The notes under the pieces: model-generated
What the model was told of the DNA's origin: nothing
The model's database searches: none
What the model saw: only the letters and a program-made list of their open reading frames with translations
In this document: positions 61,748 to 64,000 of the stretch, in pieces
How positions within the stretch are numbered: the first letter of the stretch is position 1
Layout of the letters: every line of letters begins with the position of its first letter
Made by a program: the position numbers and the translations under genes
DNA from: Falsiroseomonas frigidaquae
Lineage (GTDB): Bacteria > Pseudomonadota > Alphaproteobacteria > Acetobacterales > Acetobacteraceae
Length of the DNA: 64,000 bases
NCBI RefSeq assembly: GCF_012163145.1
Contig: NZ_JAAVTX010000001.1
Coordinates: forward strand, 496,001-560,000
Direction: 5' to 3'

Positions 61748-62731
61748 TCACTCGGCGGTGATGTTGTTGGCGCGGATCACGGCGCCCCACTTCTCCAGCT
61801 CGCTGCGCATGAAGGCGCCGAACTCGGCGCGGCTATTGCCGCCCGGGATGGCGCCCTGGCCATCGAGCTGGCGGCGGATATCCGGGTCGTTCAGCGCGCC
61901 GGCCACGGCGCTGTGCAGCGCGGCCAGGATCGGCTCCGGCGTGCGGGCCGGCGCGACGAAGCCGTGCCAGTTGCTGGCATCGACCGAGGGCAGGCCCACT
62001 TCGCGCATCGTCGGCACATCCGGGATCCAGGACAGGCGCTCCGCCGTGCCCACCGCCAGCGCCCGCATCGTGCCGCCACGGATATGGCCGAGCAGCACTG
62101 GCAGGTCGGCAAAGCCGAGCTGCACCTCATTGGTCAGGATGGCGGTGGAGAGCGCACCGCCGGAGCGGTAGGAGATGTGGACGATATCCAGCCCCGCCGC
62201 GGCGCGCAGCTGCTCCGCCGCCAGATGCGGCATGCTGCCCGATCCGGTGGAGCCGAAATTCAGCGCGCCCGGCCGCGCCTTGGCGGCGGCGATCAGTTCC
62301 TGGATGGTCTGGAAGCCGGCGGCGACCGGCACCACCAGCGGCTCCGGCACCAGCACGCCCAGCGTCAGCGGCGCCAGGTCGGTCAGCGGGTTGTAGGGCG
62401 TGCCGCGATCGAGGCCCGGCGAGATCGCCAAACCGCCGGCGCTGCCCATGCCGAAGACATAGCCATCCGGATCGGCGCGCGCGATCACGTTCACGCCGGT
62501 CACGCCGCCGGCGCCGGCGCGGTTGTCCACCACCACCGGCTGGCCGAGCGTGGCCGAGATCTTCGGCACCAGGATGCGCGCCACGATGTCGCTCGGGCCG
62601 CCGGCGCCGAAGGGCACCACCAGGCGGATCGGCCGGTCCGGCCAGGCCGGCTGTGCCCCGGCGGACTGCGTCAGGGCGGGCAGCACGGTGAGCGCGCCGA
62701 GCAGCGCGCCGAGGGCGAGACGTCGGATCAT
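61748..62731 (-). CDS. Bug/TctC family periplasmic receptor
   Basis: A 327-residue receptor with a Sec signal (ALGALLGALTVLPALTQSAGA) and RLVVPFGAGGPSDIVAR, VVDNRAGAGGVTGVNVIA, ISYRSGGALSTAILTNEVQLGF. Convergent with the other Bug gene, stop to stop 6 bases apart. It is translationally coupled (ATGA) to an amidohydrolase gene upstream, so both may serve the same imported acid. Confidence 0.92.
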   Translation of the reverse strand: MIRRLALGALLGALTVLPALTQSAGAQPAWPDRPIRLVVPFGAGGPSDIVARILVPKISATLGQPVVVDNRAGAGGVTGVNVIARADPDGYVFGMGSAGGLAISPGLDRGTPYNPLTDLAPLTLGVLVPEPLVVPVAAGFQTIQELIAAAKARPGALNFGSTGSGSMPHLAAEQLRAAAGLDIVHISYRSGGALSTAILTNEVQLGFADLPVLLGHIRGGTMRALAVGTAERLSWIPDVPTMREVGLPSVDASNWHGFVAPARTPEPILAALHSAVAGALNDPDIRRQLDGQGAIPGGNSRAEFGAFMRSELEKWGAVIRANNITAE

Positions 62732-63768
62732 GAATTTCCTCCTTCGTTGATGGGCAGGCGGTAGAAGCGGGTGGCGCTGCGCCAGAACAGGTCGGCCTTC
62801 TCCGTCGCGCTCGCGCCCTGCGCCAGGCGCTTAAAGGCGTTCCAGCAGGCGACGTAGCCGTAGCCACCCTTGTCCACGGGGAAGTTGCTCTCGAACATGC
62901 AGCGGCTGGTGCCGAAGATCTCGATGCAGGCTTCCATCCAGGGCCGCCAGGTCTCAGCCAGCAGGGCGGAGGACGGAGCGGTGGCGCCCTTCTCCAGCCC
63001 GAAGCCCGGCAGCCGCATGCCGAGGCCGCCGAGCTTGACCATCACATTCGGGCAGCTGGCCAATTCGCGCATGTGGCGCTGCCACTCGGCGAAGACCTCG
63101 TCCCGCTTCCCGGCGAAGCGGCCGATCCCCAGGATGCCGCCGCAATGGTCGAGCACGATCGGCGTGCCCGGAAAGGCGCGCGCCAGCGAAATCAGGCGCG
63201 GGAGTTGATGAAAATACAGCCAGGCATCGTAGCTGAGGCCGAGCGGGGCCAGATGCGCGAAGCCGGCGCGGAAGCCGGGGCTGTCCAGCATGTCTTCCGC
63301 CGGCTGGTAGGCCGGGTTCAGCAGCTCCGGCTCGAAATCCCAGGTCGCGATGTGGCGGATGCCGCGGAAACGGTCGCCGCCGGCGCGGCAATGCGCCTCC
63401 AGCACCGGGCGCACCTCATCGCCCAGCCGCAGATCGGCGAAGCCGACGATGCCGGCGCAGACGCGCACATCGCCATAGCCGCCGCTGGCGCACATGGCGG
63501 CGACGCCATTGGCGAATTCCGTCTCCCCCACCGGCTGCATCGCCGCCGGGCCGCCCGCGCGGTGCATGGCGCGGGCCTGCACGAAGACGGTGGCGCGCAC
63601 ATCATGGCCGCCGCGGATATCGGCCAGCATCTCATCCAGCAGGTAGCGCCAGCCCGGCCGGTCCCAGAGATGGTGGTGCGGATCGACGATCATCTGGCCG
63701 GGGTCGAGGATTTCCTCGGACGTCGTGGCGAGCCAATCCTCGCGCACCGGCAAATAATGCGTGCTCAT
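62728..63768 (-). CDS. Amidohydrolase-2 family (metal-dependent TIM-barrel hydrolase/decarboxylase)
   Basis: A 346-residue protein. VDPHHHLWD near residue 29 supplies the HxH metal site, VLDHCGG the later His, and FESNFPVD the conserved Asp. It belongs to the Amidohydro_2 branch that includes lactonases and ACMSD-like decarboxylases. It lies between a Bug receptor and a carboxymuconolactone-decarboxylase-like gene, which supports a role in ring-acid or lactone catabolism. Confidence 0.9.
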   Translation of the reverse strand: MSTHYLPVREDWLATTSEEILDPGQMIVDPHHHLWDRPGWRYLLDEMLADIRGGHDVRATVFVQARAMHRAGGPAAMQPVGETEFANGVAAMCASGGYGDVRVCAGIVGFADLRLGDEVRPVLEAHCRAGGDRFRGIRHIATWDFEPELLNPAYQPAEDMLDSPGFRAGFAHLAPLGLSYDAWLYFHQLPRLISLARAFPGTPIVLDHCGGILGIGRFAGKRDEVFAEWQRHMRELASCPNVMVKLGGLGMRLPGFGLEKGATAPSSALLAETWRPWMEACIEIFGTSRCMFESNFPVDKGGYGYVACWNAFKRLAQGASATEKADLFWRSATRFYRLPINEGGNS

Positions 63769-64000
63769 GATGCCGGCTCCAATTCCTCGGCATGTGCTTC
63801 GGGCAGGCCGATCTCGAAGGCGTTGAGCGTCAGCGCGACCATCGAATAGTAGCCGAGCAGCGCCACCAGCTCGACCATGCCGCGCTGGCCGAGCACCGCG
63901 GTGCCTTGGTCATGCAGCGACTGCGGCAGCCGCGCGGTGCCGATCAGCGTGCGTGCCACCTCATACACCGCGCGTTCCCGGTCATCGGCCAGCGCGGGCT
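63765..64000 (-). CDS. Carboxymuconolactone decarboxylase-like protein, 5' end beyond the window
   Basis: The open frame runs off the right edge. The visible 78 residues (DDRERAVYEVARTLIGT, then GQRGMVELVALLGYYSMVALTLNAFEIGLP) match the C-terminal half of the AhpD/CMD family helix bundle. The peroxidatic CxxC of AhpD-type members, if present, would be in the missing part. It is coupled (ATGA) to the amidohydrolase. Confidence 0.85.
   Translation of the reverse strand, partial: PALADDRERAVYEVARTLIGTARLPQSLHDQGTAVLGQRGMVELVALLGYYSMVALTLNAFEIGLPEAHAEELEPAS

Overview
The window is about 70% GC and gene-dense, with many ATGA-type gene overlaps. Its families point to an alphaproteobacterium of the Acetobacteraceae (Roseomonas-like): many orphan Bug/TctC and family-5 solute receptors, SDR oxidoreductases, a sorbosone-dehydrogenase-like protein beside DUF2231, DUF2125, and an ftsEX-ydcF-plsC operon. 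The assignment is inferred from gene content; there is no rRNA in the window.

Layout. 1-13.3 kb: a thiolase/DUF35 pair facing two SDR dehydrogenases, a polysaccharide-deacetylase-type hydrolase and a periplasmic receptor; then a P1B ATPase fused to hemerythrin, a TSUP permease, a BT1-like MFS carrier, a MASE1 protein with a degenerate GGDEF, an SDR and an MgtC-like protein. 13.3-29.1 kb: sorbosone-dehydrogenase-like lipoprotein with DUF2231, a hexapeptide acyltransferase, a PH-domain protein, an XRE-cupin regulator with an M81 (MlrC-like) metallopeptidase, a class-III aminotransferase with an oligopeptide receptor, an FkbM methyltransferase, a GAF-GGDEF cyclase and a 1300-residue double glycosyltransferase with C-terminal repeats. 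29.2-30.1 kb: debris of an IS630 transposase, a tyrosine recombinase and a small HTH gene.

30.14-43.64 kb is an integrated element of about 13.5 kb inserted in the 3' half of tRNA-Arg(CCT), bounded by 46-bp perfect direct repeats. It carries an integrase, an XRE / small protein / membrane protein / ImmA protease operon with two matching 17-bp operators, two proteins with Tat-like N-termini, a 558-residue protein with an internal duplication, an AlpA-like excisionase, and a replication operon (Toprim primase plus DUF927 helicase). No capsid, terminase or conjugation gene is recognisable, so it looks like a satellite or plasmid-like integrative element. Its most unusual parts are non-coding: two inverted arrays of a 58-bp repeat near the two ends, two inverted clusters of GGTGACA iterons flanking the attachment site in the circular form, candidate integrase arm sites at both ends, and a pair of about 95-bp related segments.

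43.7-64 kb is chromosomal again: an AtzG/AtzE-like amidase pair; a tripartite exporter (MacB-like ATPase and permease, TolC, and an adaptor with cytoplasmic GAF and PAS domains fused to HlyD); DUF2125 facing a ChaC-like cyclotransferase; the ftsE-ftsX-ydcF-plsC operon with a divergent zinc-ribbon membrane protein; a serine hydrolase; and a catabolic set with benzoylformate decarboxylase, two Bug receptors, an amidohydrolase and a partial carboxymuconolactone-decarboxylase-like protein.
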